64,000 bases of DNA, taken from JAICWP01 sp035278025 (lineage in GTDB: Bacteria > Acidobacteriota > Terriglobia > Terriglobales > Acidobacteriaceae). Position numbers and translations under genes: made by a program. The notes under the pieces were generated by a model. That model saw only the letters and a program-made list of their open reading frames with translations, had not been told where the DNA came from and searched no databases. Positions 8,689 to 15,700 of the stretch are shown here, one piece after another; positions within the stretch are counted from its first letter, which is position 1, and every line of letters begins with the position of its first letter. The stretch lies in NCBI GenBank assembly GCA_035278025.1, contig DATEJK010000177.1, forward strand, positions 18,007-82,006. The letters are read 5' to 3'.

Positions 8689-9609
8689 ATGACCATGCGG
8701 TTCAAATGCGCGCTGCTTGCGACTCTTCTTTCCACCTTAGCCTTTGCCCAAGCGCCCTCGGTTTCGCAACCAACAACTCACACCGGCTCAGCTCCCGCCT
8801 CCCAGGCAATCCCTCTCTCCCAGGACCAGATTCGCCAGCTTATTCGCGAATCCGCCGACCACGACATGGCAAACGACAAGATGCAGCGCGACTACACCTA
8901 CGTAGAACGCGAAGAGGACCACCGTGTAGACGGCAAAGGCCGGGTGAAGTCCACGGAGATCAAAACCTACGATGTGATGGAGATTTACGGAGAGCAGGTG
9001 CAGAAGCTGGTCTCCAAAAACGACAAGCCGCTTTCCCCAAAAGAGGCAAGGAAAGAGGACGAAAAAATCCAGAAGCTGATTGACAAGCGCCGCAAGGAGT
9101 CGGCGGCGGATCGCGAGAAGCGATTGCAGAAAGAAGAAAAAGACCGCGAGGACGGCAGGAAATTTGTCGGCGAGGTGGCCGACGCCTATAACTTCCGCTA
9201 CGTGGGCATGGAATCTCTCGACGGACGCGAAAACTACGTCATTGACGCCGACCCCAGGCCCGATTACAAACCTCACCTCAAAGATGCCAAAATCCTGCCC
9301 AAGTTCCGCTTTCGTGCCTGGATTGACAAGGATGAGACTCAGTGGCGGAAGCTGGACATACAGTGCATTGACACGGTTTCCTTTGGACTGTTCCTGCTCC
9401 GCGTCCACAAAGGCTCGCGCATCGTGATTGAGCAAACCCGGGTCAACAACGAGGTGTGGCTGCAAAAGCACATCGCTCTGAATGCGGACTTTCGCCTGGC
9501 CTTGCTCAAAAACTTCGCTTTCAACGTAGACATTACTGACCGCGATTACAGGAAGTTCGGGAGCAACACGAAAATTATCATGCTGGGAGAAGCGCACGAC
9601 CGGCAGTAG
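8689..9609 (+). CDS. Secreted protein of unknown function, possible LolA/LppX-like fold
   Basis: A 306-residue exported protein: signal peptide MTMRFKCALLATLLSTLAFA, then a helical charged segment (about 45-155, with DEKIQKLIDKRRKESAADRE) and a C-terminal beta-rich half with alternating strands (FRYVGMESLDGRENYVIDAD, FRFRAWIDKDETQWRKLDIQ). This second half resembles the outer-membrane lipoprotein-sorting fold seen in many acidobacterial secreted proteins, but that is an impression without alignment. There is no lipobox. An in-frame ATG lies two codons in (8695). A family C hairpin follows at 9647. Confidence 0.7.
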   Translation: MTMRFKCALLATLLSTLAFAQAPSVSQPTTHTGSAPASQAIPLSQDQIRQLIRESADHDMANDKMQRDYTYVEREEDHRVDGKGRVKSTEIKTYDVMEIYGEQVQKLVSKNDKPLSPKEARKEDEKIQKLIDKRRKESAADREKRLQKEEKDREDGRKFVGEVADAYNFRYVGMESLDGRENYVIDADPRPDYKPHLKDAKILPKFRFRAWIDKDETQWRKLDIQCIDTVSFGLFLLRVHKGSRIVIEQTRVNNEVWLQKHIALNADFRLALLKNFAFNVDITDRDYRKFGSNTKIIMLGEAHDRQ

Positions 9610-9646
9610 ATTCTTTCCCGTCGGCCCAAAGGGAAAGGGCGGTGCA

Positions 9647-9675
9647 CCACTCAAGTCTGTTTTTGGATTGAGTGG
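9647..9675 (+). repeat. Interspersed hairpin repeat, family C (diverged copy)
   Basis: CCACTCAA...TTGAGTGG, a diverged member of the CCCACTCAAGCC-CGCTTTT-GGCTTGAGTGGG family. Other copies are at 10937-10965, 11077-11097 (short), 38036-38066, 38131-38161, the tandem array at 61296-61463, 62388 and 62563. Confidence 0.7.
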
Positions 9676-9708
9676 ACACAAAATATGTCGCCTTAGGAGA
9701 AAACGATT

Positions 9709-10095
9709 ATGACCAGAGATCGAGCTTTGAAAATTCTGCTGGTATTGGTGGGATTGCTATTTGTGGCGGGAATTTATCCTCTGGTGACATCTCTCGCAAA
9801 GGCGGAAACCGGCGCCGCCTCAGGCGACAACATGATGCTGAGCATCTATGTGACCCTCGGGGTCTTCGTGCTCTTAGCCGTGCGTAACCCCGCCGCCCAC
9901 CGCAGCCTGATTGCCTTCACCGCCTGGTCGAGCTTCGCTCACGGCGCGGTGATGGCGGTGATGGCTTACCAGATTCCGAAGGAACGCGTAGAGCTTCTGA
10001 TAGCCGTGGGTGTACTCGCCTTTATCGGCGTGGCCCTGCTCGCGCTCGCCCCGGCTAAACCCGCTGCCGGACGGGCCTCCAGCGCCGCCGCGTAG
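9709..10095 (+). CDS. Small integral membrane protein (DUF6632-like)
   Basis: A 128-residue protein with four predicted membrane helices: about 8-28 (LVLVGLLFVAGIYPLVTSLA), 42-60 (MLSIYVTLGVFVLLAV), 67-85 (LIAFTAWSSFAHGAVMAVMA) and 95-115 (LLIAVGVLAFIGVALLALA). The loop NPAAHRSLI and the SSFAHGAVM helix remind me of the DUF6632 family; I cannot verify this. AGGAG stands 10 bases before the ATG. Function unknown. Confidence 0.75.
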   Translation: MTRDRALKILLVLVGLLFVAGIYPLVTSLAKAETGAASGDNMMLSIYVTLGVFVLLAVRNPAAHRSLIAFTAWSSFAHGAVMAVMAYQIPKERVELLIAVGVLAFIGVALLALAPAKPAAGRASSAAA

Positions 10096-10117
10096 GAACG
10101 CAGCACTTCTGCTTGGC

Positions 10118-10264
10118 TCAATTGCGCCGGCTGTGCTTCGCGGGGTGGCTGCGCACCATCTTTCTCAAGGCTTTGCTGTAGTCTTCAATCACGCCGGGCA
10201 CGGCGCAACTGTATACAAACAACCCTTCCCGGCGGGTTTCGATAAGCCCGGCTTCCTTCATGTC
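10118..10264 (-). pseudogene. Remnant of an ArsR-type regulator (C-terminal part)
   Basis: The minus strand reads DMKEAGLIETRREGLFVYSC and continues about 28 residues to a TGA at 10118. The AGLIETRREG..VY pattern is the wing and last helix of ArsR-family winged-helix regulators. The recognition helix and everything N-terminal to it are not recognisable upstream (the frame reads unrelated sequence beyond 10265). It therefore looks like the stub of a lost gene. The remainder of 10096-10505 holds nothing else I can support. Confidence 0.45.
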
Positions 10265-10505
10265 CCACGAACAGGCGCCCGCGCGGATAGGAAACTTTAA
10301 GAAATTGAGTTGACTTAACCCGTCCTACGGAACAAAATTTCGGCCCATTAGACTCGCGGCTCGCTTGGGGAGCTGCAATATTGCGTTTTTTCCCGCCACC
10401 CACCTTGTGAGGCGGATCGCTCACCCTGGTTCCGAACCCAGCAGAATCCCCATTCGGCAAAAACCCAAGCGGCCTCGTACCTCGCTTACCTGAAAGGAGC
10501 CAACC

Positions 10506-10916
10506 ATGTCGCCGCGAAACAGTTTCGTCACTACGCTCGCATTAGTGGTGCTAGGCCTCACCCTCACCTTAAACGCAGACAATGGAGGCATATGCTCAAA
10601 CGAGACCCTGCATGGCAGTTACGCCTTCCACGCTACTGGAGAACGGTTCGCCGCCGTCGCCCGCTTCACGTTCGACGGGAAGGGCGGTCTGACCGCGATA
10701 TTGTTTCGAAGATTACCAGCCAGCCCTTTAGGACCAATACAACTTACAGGAACCTATTCCGTCGATTCCAATTGCATCGTCACCGACGAGTGGGGGGGAA
10801 GCATCCACACGTCGGTGATCTACGGGCATGGCAATGGATATTTCATCCTGGATAGTAGCCCGGATGGTGACCAAACTGGAGACACCGTGAACAGCGGTGA
10901 GGCTATTCGGCAATAG
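10506..10916 (+). CDS. Small secreted protein of unknown function
   Basis: A 136-residue protein with a signal peptide (MSPRNSFVTTLALVVLGLTL, cleavage near Ala-Asp at 24-25) and an AAGGAG ribosome binding site correctly placed before the ATG. The mature part is a beta-rich domain with GSYAFHATG, ARFTFDGKGGLTA and LTGTYSVDSNCIV: the 'S/TY.f..tG....a.v....fdG.G......' pattern that I associate with small secreted proteins common in Acidobacteria. There are two Cys residues (near 29 and 88), possibly a disulfide. Function unknown. Confidence 0.7.
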   Translation: MSPRNSFVTTLALVVLGLTLTLNADNGGICSNETLHGSYAFHATGERFAAVARFTFDGKGGLTAILFRRLPASPLGPIQLTGTYSVDSNCIVTDEWGGSIHTSVIYGHGNGYFILDSSPDGDQTGDTVNSGEAIRQ

Positions 10917-10936
10917 GTTCAGCATTTACTGGTAGA

Positions 10937-11097
10937 CCACTCAAGCCCCGTTTTGGCTTGAGTGGGATAACGCACCGCTACGCTTGACTGTGGAAGCCCC
11001 GGACTTCCGTCCCGAGAAATCAGATGCCTCTTTGAGTTCGGGCTTTGGCCCTGAGGTCGTACTCGCAAATGCCCCGCTCAAGCAAAAGATGCTTGAG
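10937..11097 (+). repeat. Cluster of diverged repeats (family C, family B, family C)
   Basis: CCACTCAAGCC...GGCTTGAGTGG at 10937-10965, a degenerate twin-hairpin family B copy at about 10983-11055 (GTGGAAGCCCCGGAC..., then CGGGCTTTGGCCC), and a short hairpin CTCAAGCA/TGCTTGAG at 11077-11097. The cluster fills the gap between the convergent genes ending at 10916 and 11179. Confidence 0.65.
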
Positions 11098-11178
11098 TGG
11101 CGGTAGACGCTCAGACTCGCTTATAACCTGATTGCTGCGACTCCACAGCCGGCCGCGATCGCCCAGCTTTACCGTCAA

Positions 11179-11844
11179 TTACGCCATGGCTCCCCGCTTC
11201 GCCTTCAGTTCCGCCAGCAGGCGGTCGAGTTCGTCTTCTTTCTCCAGCGCGGCCAGGCGGTCTTCCACGCTGTCGGTTGCCAGTTCGGCTTTGGCCTGGC
11301 TCACCGCTGAGGCGCGCACCACCTTCTCCTTCATGCGGTCAAAGCCGGCACCGTGGTCGTGCTCGCGCATGGCCATGTGCGCCTCGCTGGCCTTGGTGAC
11401 GGCGCGCGAACGCCGGTGCTGCGCCAGCAGCAAATCGCTCTTCGACTGCGCCTCTGCCAGCTTCTGCTCCAGCTTGTGCAGCGCCGCCTTGAGATTCTCG
11501 ACTTCGGTCTTCTGGTCGGCCACCTGCTGCTGGAAGCTCTCCCCCATCCCACGGTAGCTCATGGAACGCTCCAGGGCGGCGCGCGCCAGGTCGTCTTCCT
11601 TCTTGTCCACAGCTTTTTCGGCGCGGCGCATCCAGTCGGCCGCACGCTCCTCGTTTTCCTTTTGCTTCTTCTCCAGCAGATGCTGGTCGGCCAGCGCGAT
11701 GGCCACCTGCGTCTTCACCTGCAGCAACTGGTTCTGCATGTCGAGGATTACCTGCTTGATCATCTTTTCCGGATCTTCGGCCTTATCAATCAGGTCGTTG
11801 AGATTAGCGCGAATCAGGGTGGAAACCCGCTCCAGTAGTGCCAT
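11179..11844 (-). CDS. pspA: PspA/IM30-family membrane-remodelling protein
   Basis: A 221-residue, almost wholly helical coiled-coil protein beginning MALLERVSTLIRANLNDLID, the typical amphipathic helix of PspA/IM30/Vipp1 (ESCRT-III-like), followed by AEDPEKMIKQVILDMQNQL. These proteins bind damaged inner membrane and oligomerise into rings or rods. I start at the ATG at 11844 because AGGAGG is ideally placed; the upstream frame extension to 11937 reads a non-conserved segment. It is the last gene of the XRE-NfeD-DUF1648-flotillin-PspA operon, 96 bp after flotillin, with a strong hairpin in that gap. No PspF, PspB or PspC homologue is nearby. Confidence 0.93.
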   Translation of the reverse strand: MALLERVSTLIRANLNDLIDKAEDPEKMIKQVILDMQNQLLQVKTQVAIALADQHLLEKKQKENEERAADWMRRAEKAVDKKEDDLARAALERSMSYRGMGESFQQQVADQKTEVENLKAALHKLEQKLAEAQSKSDLLLAQHRRSRAVTKASEAHMAMREHDHGAGFDRMKEKVVRASAVSQAKAELATDSVEDRLAALEKEDELDRLLAELKAKRGAMA

Positions 11845-11896
11845 GATGAACCTCCTTGCTAGCCCGGAACCGCTGTCTAGCTGACTAGCTGCCTGG

Positions 11897-11929
11897 CTGG
11901 CTGGCCGAGAGCGAACCACGGCCGGCCAG
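11897..11929. other. Inverted repeat between flotillin and pspA genes
   Basis: CTGGCTGGCCG/CGGCCGGCCAG, an 11-bp stem with one wobble pair and an 11-nt loop, in the 96-bp gap. It has no U-run. It could be a processing or attenuation site that sets PspA dosage separately from the upstream genes; that role is inference. Confidence 0.5.
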
Positions 11930-11940
11930 CAAGGCAAAGC

Positions 11941-13416
11941 CTACTTTCCTGCCGCCTGCGCCTGGGGCGCCGTGCCCTTGCCGTCCAGCGTGGGCGGAGG
12001 GGCGTCCGGCTTAGGCGTTTTATCGCCGATGAGCCGCACCTTGGAGAACAGCTCCGACATCTGCATGCCGGAAAGCGTCTCGAACAGCGCCGGCACCTGC
12101 GCCGCCATCTTGGCCAGGTCGCCGGTCACCTTGCTCATGCCGGCGGCGTCGCCGTTGCCGGTGGAAACCACCGTGATCTTGTCCACGTTGGCCAGCGGGC
12201 TGGCCATGGCGCGCACCACTTCCGGCAGGCTGGTGATCAGTTTGTCCACCACCGCCGCCTGGTTGTACTCCTGGTAGGCCTCGGCCTTCACGTTCATGGC
12301 CTTGGCTTCGGCCTCGCCCTTCTTGAAGATGATTTCCGCTTCCGCCTGGCCTTGGGCGCGAATCGAGGCTGCGTGCCCGTCTGCTTCCATCATCAGCCGC
12401 TGCTTTTCGGCTTCGGCGAGCGTCTCAATGCGCTGGCGCTCGACCTCCGCCTGCTTGAGCACGGTGGCGATCAGCTCTTTTTCGCGGCGGTTAATCTCGG
12501 CCTCCTGCACCTTGACCTGCTGCTCCTTCTCCACCTGCTGCACCTTCACCTGCTCCGCCACCACCTGCTGCTGCATGATGTTGGTCTGGATGTCGTAGGC
12601 CTTATCGGCCTGCGCCTGCTGCCGCTTGGTGGACTCCTGGTATTGGGCCTTCTTGATCTCCAGGTCGCGCTGCGCTTCCGCCTGCTTGGCCAGCGAAAGG
12701 GTTTCGGCCAGCACCCGCTCCTGGTCGGCTTGCGCTTTGGCGGTGGCGGCGTCGCGCGTGGCCAGCGCCCGCCGGATGGCGGTGTCGCGGTCGGCTTCGG
12801 CTCCGGCCACATCGGCGTCACGCTTGATGCGCGCCACGTCGGGTCGCCCCATGTTGGTGATGTACTCGTTCTTGTCGCGCACTTCCTTGATGGTGAACGA
12901 AATCACCTCCAGGCCCATCTTGTTCATGTCGTCGGCGCAGGTGGAGCGCATGCGCTCCGACACCATCTCCGGCTGCTTCACGATCTGCTCTACCGTGAGC
13001 TGGCCGATGATGCCGCGCAGGTGGCCTTCCATCACCAGCCGGATCAGGCCTTCGCGCTCCTGCGGCGTCTTGGTCAGGAATTGCTCGGAGGCGGTCAGAA
13101 TGGATTCCGTGTCCGATTTCACCTTGATCTGCGCCACCGCCTCCACCGTGACCGCCACGCCCTGGTTGGTGTAGAGGTCCTGCTGCGGGGCCACATCGAA
13201 CGACATCAATTCCAGCGAAAGTCCGCGGCAGTTTTCCACCATGGGGAAAATGATGGTGCCGTGGCCCTTGATCACGCGCGTGCCGCGGAAGCCATACACC
13301 ACCAGCGCTTCATGCGGACCCGCTTTGCGATACAGCCTTGCCAGCAGGCTCATAAGCAGCATGACGGCAAGCACCATCAGTCCCACGATGATCCAGACTC
13401 CAAATGCCAACTGCAT
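11941..13416 (-). CDS. Flotillin-like SPFH/band-7 protein
   Basis: A 491-residue flotillin: one N-terminal membrane helix (about 5-27), an SPFH domain (about 30-200, with EALVVYGFRGTRVIKGHGT and VAVTVEAVAQIKVKSD), then a long Glu/Ala/Lys/Gln-rich coiled coil (about 205-400, many AEA repeats) and a proline-rich tail. It matches the YqiK/FloT class rather than the short FloA type. Flotillins scaffold membrane microdomains and commonly neighbour NfeD. AGGAGG precedes the ATG. It is in the same operon as NfeD (two genes upstream) and PspA (downstream), which supports a membrane-stress function. Confidence 0.95.
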   Translation of the reverse strand: MQLAFGVWIIVGLMVLAVMLLMSLLARLYRKAGPHEALVVYGFRGTRVIKGHGTIIFPMVENCRGLSLELMSFDVAPQQDLYTNQGVAVTVEAVAQIKVKSDTESILTASEQFLTKTPQEREGLIRLVMEGHLRGIIGQLTVEQIVKQPEMVSERMRSTCADDMNKMGLEVISFTIKEVRDKNEYITNMGRPDVARIKRDADVAGAEADRDTAIRRALATRDAATAKAQADQERVLAETLSLAKQAEAQRDLEIKKAQYQESTKRQQAQADKAYDIQTNIMQQQVVAEQVKVQQVEKEQQVKVQEAEINRREKELIATVLKQAEVERQRIETLAEAEKQRLMMEADGHAASIRAQGQAEAEIIFKKGEAEAKAMNVKAEAYQEYNQAAVVDKLITSLPEVVRAMASPLANVDKITVVSTGNGDAAGMSKVTGDLAKMAAQVPALFETLSGMQMSELFSKVRLIGDKTPKPDAPPPTLDGKGTAPQAQAAGK

Positions 13417-13442
13417 AAACGCCTCCTAAGAACCGCAATCAA

Positions 13443-14324
13443 TCAATGCGCAAAACTCATGACCGCATCCAGGTCCCGCACCAGCCGCTCCGGTTCGCCG
13501 TGGCCCAGAAACACTTCCCCGTCCCACAGATGAATGCGCACGCCCTTTTTGCCCCACACGTAGGCGCGTTTATTGCCCACGCCGCGAATGCCATAGCCTC
13601 CGGCCGCGCTCCAGTTGTCCACGCCATAATCCCTGATTTGCGCCGCCGGAATGGTGCGCAGGCGGAAGCCCAGGGTGCGGACCTCCAGGCCAGAGTTGCT
13701 GAAGATGTAATGAAAGCCGCTCCAGGCCATGATCACCGCCATCAGCAGCAACAGAATGGGGATCACTAGGACCAGGCGGACGACCAGGTTGGGAGCTGAC
13801 ACCGCCAGCATGGCCATCAGCACGATGGGCAGCGCCATAACCATCGCCCATAACCGCGAGGCATGTACTTCATCGGCGATCAGGTTTTCAGCCGGCAACT
13901 GCGGACCGCGCCGCGTGCCGATATACACCACCAGCACCACGAACATCGAGCCGAATCCCGCAATCAGATAGGGCAGCACGTGAACGCCCCGCCCGTACAG
14001 GTTGTAATTCACGATGCCGTCGGCCGCGCCATAGAGAATCCCGGTCAACACATAAAGAAATCCCAGCAAAGTCCAGGCGGATAAGTCGGGCTGCGAGACG
14101 CGGTACACCACAATCGTCGAGGTCGCGGCCGCTGCGGTAAGCGTGACCAGGATGAACACCAGAAAGGCGTTGGGCGACATCCAGCCATTGGGCCTTCCCG
14201 CCAGATCAAAATGGGTAGCCAGGCGCAGGGGCAACCGCTCCCACACCATGAACAGGCGCAGCGCGACCACCGGCAGGACCAGCCAGATAGCCAAACCGAA
14301 CAGCCGATAGAGGGCGCGGGACAT
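13443..14324 (-). CDS. DUF1648-type membrane protein with C-terminal PH-like domain
   Basis: A 293-residue membrane protein. Near the N-terminus is a DUF1648 signature (LPLRLATHFDLAGRPNGWMS) with membrane helices around it, then four or five more helices to about residue 205 (ending VIPILLLLMAVIMAWSGFHY). The C-terminal about 80 residues are soluble and beta-rich (LEVRTLGFRLRTIPAAQIRD... GVRIHLWDGEVFLGHGEPE), resembling bacterial PH domains, which often act as membrane-stress sensors or assembly platforms. The gene starts 5 bp after the NfeD stop and ends 26 bp before flotillin, so it belongs to the operon. I do not know a characterised relative of this exact layout. Confidence 0.8.
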   Translation of the reverse strand: MSRALYRLFGLAIWLVLPVVALRLFMVWERLPLRLATHFDLAGRPNGWMSPNAFLVFILVTLTAAAATSTIVVYRVSQPDLSAWTLLGFLYVLTGILYGAADGIVNYNLYGRGVHVLPYLIAGFGSMFVVLVVYIGTRRGPQLPAENLIADEVHASRLWAMVMALPIVLMAMLAVSAPNLVVRLVLVIPILLLLMAVIMAWSGFHYIFSNSGLEVRTLGFRLRTIPAAQIRDYGVDNWSAAGGYGIRGVGNKRAYVWGKKGVRIHLWDGEVFLGHGEPERLVRDLDAVMSFAH

Positions 14325-14329
14325 GGTGG

Positions 14330-14974
14330 CTAGCTGCCTTCCTTGCCGCCGGCGGCGGAACTGGAGGCCGGCTGCGGCGGCGCATCTTCCATGCCCGCCA
14401 TCTCCTCCCAGCGGCGCACGTAGGCGATCCCGTGCTCGTAGCGGGTAACCACCACTTCTGAACCTTTGGCGATAGCGCCGCTATCCTCGCTGCGCGCGCC
14501 CGTGGCGTGCCGCGTTCCGCCCTGCGTGTACACAATTTCCCCCGTGCCCCCAGCGCGGATGGGAGTGGTCACCTTGCCCAGCACGCCTACCATCTCGTAG
14601 TCGGCGGGGTCCATGGGATGCTCGCTGGCCATCAGCGCCTTCAAAAAGGCGAAAATAATCGCCGCTCCGCCAACACCGCTAAAGACGGCCACCGCCAGTC
14701 CGAGCACAAACCACACGCTGGAATAGCGGGAGAGCAGGTAGCCGGTGCCGCCAAACCAGGCCAGAAAGATTGTCAGGGTCAGAAAATTGAAAGCTGAGAC
14801 TTGGGCGCTTCCGCCGTGGGTAACGCCCGTGTGCCCCGCGGGCACATGCGGGCCCGCGTGGCCCGCGTGCCACTTGAACGGCAGATGCCACCGCGGGCCG
14901 CCGCCCAGGAAAGACAGCACGCTGAAGGCGAAGCCCACCACGAAGCAGACCAGATAAAAATTCTCCCAGGTCAT
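14330..14974 (-). CDS. Short NfeD-like membrane protein with OB-fold
   Basis: A 214-residue protein: a membrane helix at 5-25 (FYLVCFVVGFAFSVLSFL), a His/Gly-rich loop (HAGHAGPHVPAGHTGVTHGG), two further helices (about 60-110), and a C-terminal OB-fold (EMVGVLGKVTTPIRAGGTGE... GSEVVVTRYEHGIAYVRRWE). It lacks the ClpP-like serine-protease domain of long NfeD, so it is the short form that pairs with flotillins. Its ATG overlaps the XRE stop by 4 nt, implying translational coupling. The longer upstream frame (to 15211) lies inside the XRE gene and is not real. The histidine-rich loop could bind metal. Confidence 0.88.
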   Translation of the reverse strand: MTWENFYLVCFVVGFAFSVLSFLGGGPRWHLPFKWHAGHAGPHVPAGHTGVTHGGSAQVSAFNFLTLTIFLAWFGGTGYLLSRYSSVWFVLGLAVAVFSGVGGAAIIFAFLKALMASEHPMDPADYEMVGVLGKVTTPIRAGGTGEIVYTQGGTRHATGARSEDSGAIAKGSEVVVTRYEHGIAYVRRWEEMAGMEDAPPQPASSSAAGGKEGS

Positions 14975-15510
14975 AACTCCCGCCTCCCCTGCCCCTCGCC
15001 CTTGCCGGCCAGGGCGCCGCCAACAGGAACTCCGTGGCGGCGGCTGTCCGGCTTCAACACCTGCAGCAGGCGGTCCACCAGATTGGGGGTCTCCAGGATG
15101 GCGCCCAGCAACACCAGGCAGCGCCGCGAATCCTCGTGCTTGGCCGCTTCCAGCAGCGCCTGGCTCACTTCCAGGTCCCGGCGAAAACGCTCCGCGCCAT
15201 TGATCAGCCACAGATCCAGCTTGTCCTCCAGCGCCCCCAGGTCGGACATCAATTCATTGTGAAAGCCCTCGGGATCGTCTACCAGGTAGCCGGGATGAAC
15301 TTTGAAAAAATGCGCCAGCAGCATGCGGCTGGAATTGGTGAGATGGGGGCGGGCCCCGCTCTCGATCTGCGAAAGGTAGGACTGGCTGATGCTCTTGCCC
15401 ATCTCCTTCTTCACCGCGCGCACCGTCTCCTGCTGGGTCAGCGTCCGGCCGTAGCCGCGCAGCGTGCCTTCCACCTCGCGCAGGTAGCGGATTTTCTCGC
15501 CCAGCGTCAT
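14971..15510 (-). CDS. XRE-family regulator heading the membrane-stress operon
   Basis: A 179-residue DNA-binding protein. Residues about 1-70 form a Cro/C1-type helix-turn-helix (GEKIRYLREVEGTLRGYGRT, then GKSISQSYLSQIESGARPHL); the rest is a helical domain (EDKLDLWLINGAERFRRDLE, SRRCLVLLGAILETPNLVDR) that may dimerise or sense. I chose the ATG at 15510: conserved sequence begins exactly there, and upstream in-frame codons would fall within the promoter and palindrome. There is no Shine-Dalgarno just before this ATG; with the mapped -10 the leader would be only about 10 nt, so translation is almost leaderless. It probably represses its own operon through the 36-bp palindrome at 15511. Confidence 0.9.
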   Translation of the reverse strand: MTLGEKIRYLREVEGTLRGYGRTLTQQETVRAVKKEMGKSISQSYLSQIESGARPHLTNSSRMLLAHFFKVHPGYLVDDPEGFHNELMSDLGALEDKLDLWLINGAERFRRDLEVSQALLEAAKHEDSRRCLVLLGAILETPNLVDRLLQVLKPDSRRHGVPVGGALAGKGEGQGRREL

Positions 15511-15555
15511 ATTGCAAATCGCAATATTAATATCGCTAATTGCAATTTCCGTCAA
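15511..15555 (-). promoter_or_regulatory. Promoter with overlapping 36-bp palindromic operator
   Basis: On the minus strand: -35 TTGACG (15555-15550), a 17-bp spacer, and -10 TATTAA (15532-15527). An imperfect palindrome from 15511 to 15546, with 15 of 18 pairs matching and centred on TATTAATA, covers spacer, -10, start site and leader. Its half-site is ATTGCAA..GCG.TATT. A protein bound here would block RNA polymerase; the obvious candidate is the XRE product. It could also influence the divergent kinase gene that starts at 15701. Confidence 0.8.
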
Positions 15556-15700
15556 GGACTCGATTTTCCGCGTTTTCAATGAATTGCCGCCTGGCTCCCG
15601 CCCTCCACCCGTGCCGCCTCGGGAATGCAAGCGCTTGCCCTCGCCTTTTACGGGGTGCTGCCGGCCTAGCCCGCTCATCTAACTAAAGACAGGCAACTGT

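Noticed and set aside
10185..10460. 91-codon minus-strand frame
   Set aside because: It overlaps the ArsR-type stub in another frame, lacks a ribosome binding site and has random-looking composition.
12352..13533. A 393-codon plus-strand frame opposite the flotillin gene
   Set aside because: Composition (His/Leu/Arg-rich) and position show it is the antisense of the AEA-rich coiled coil of flotillin.
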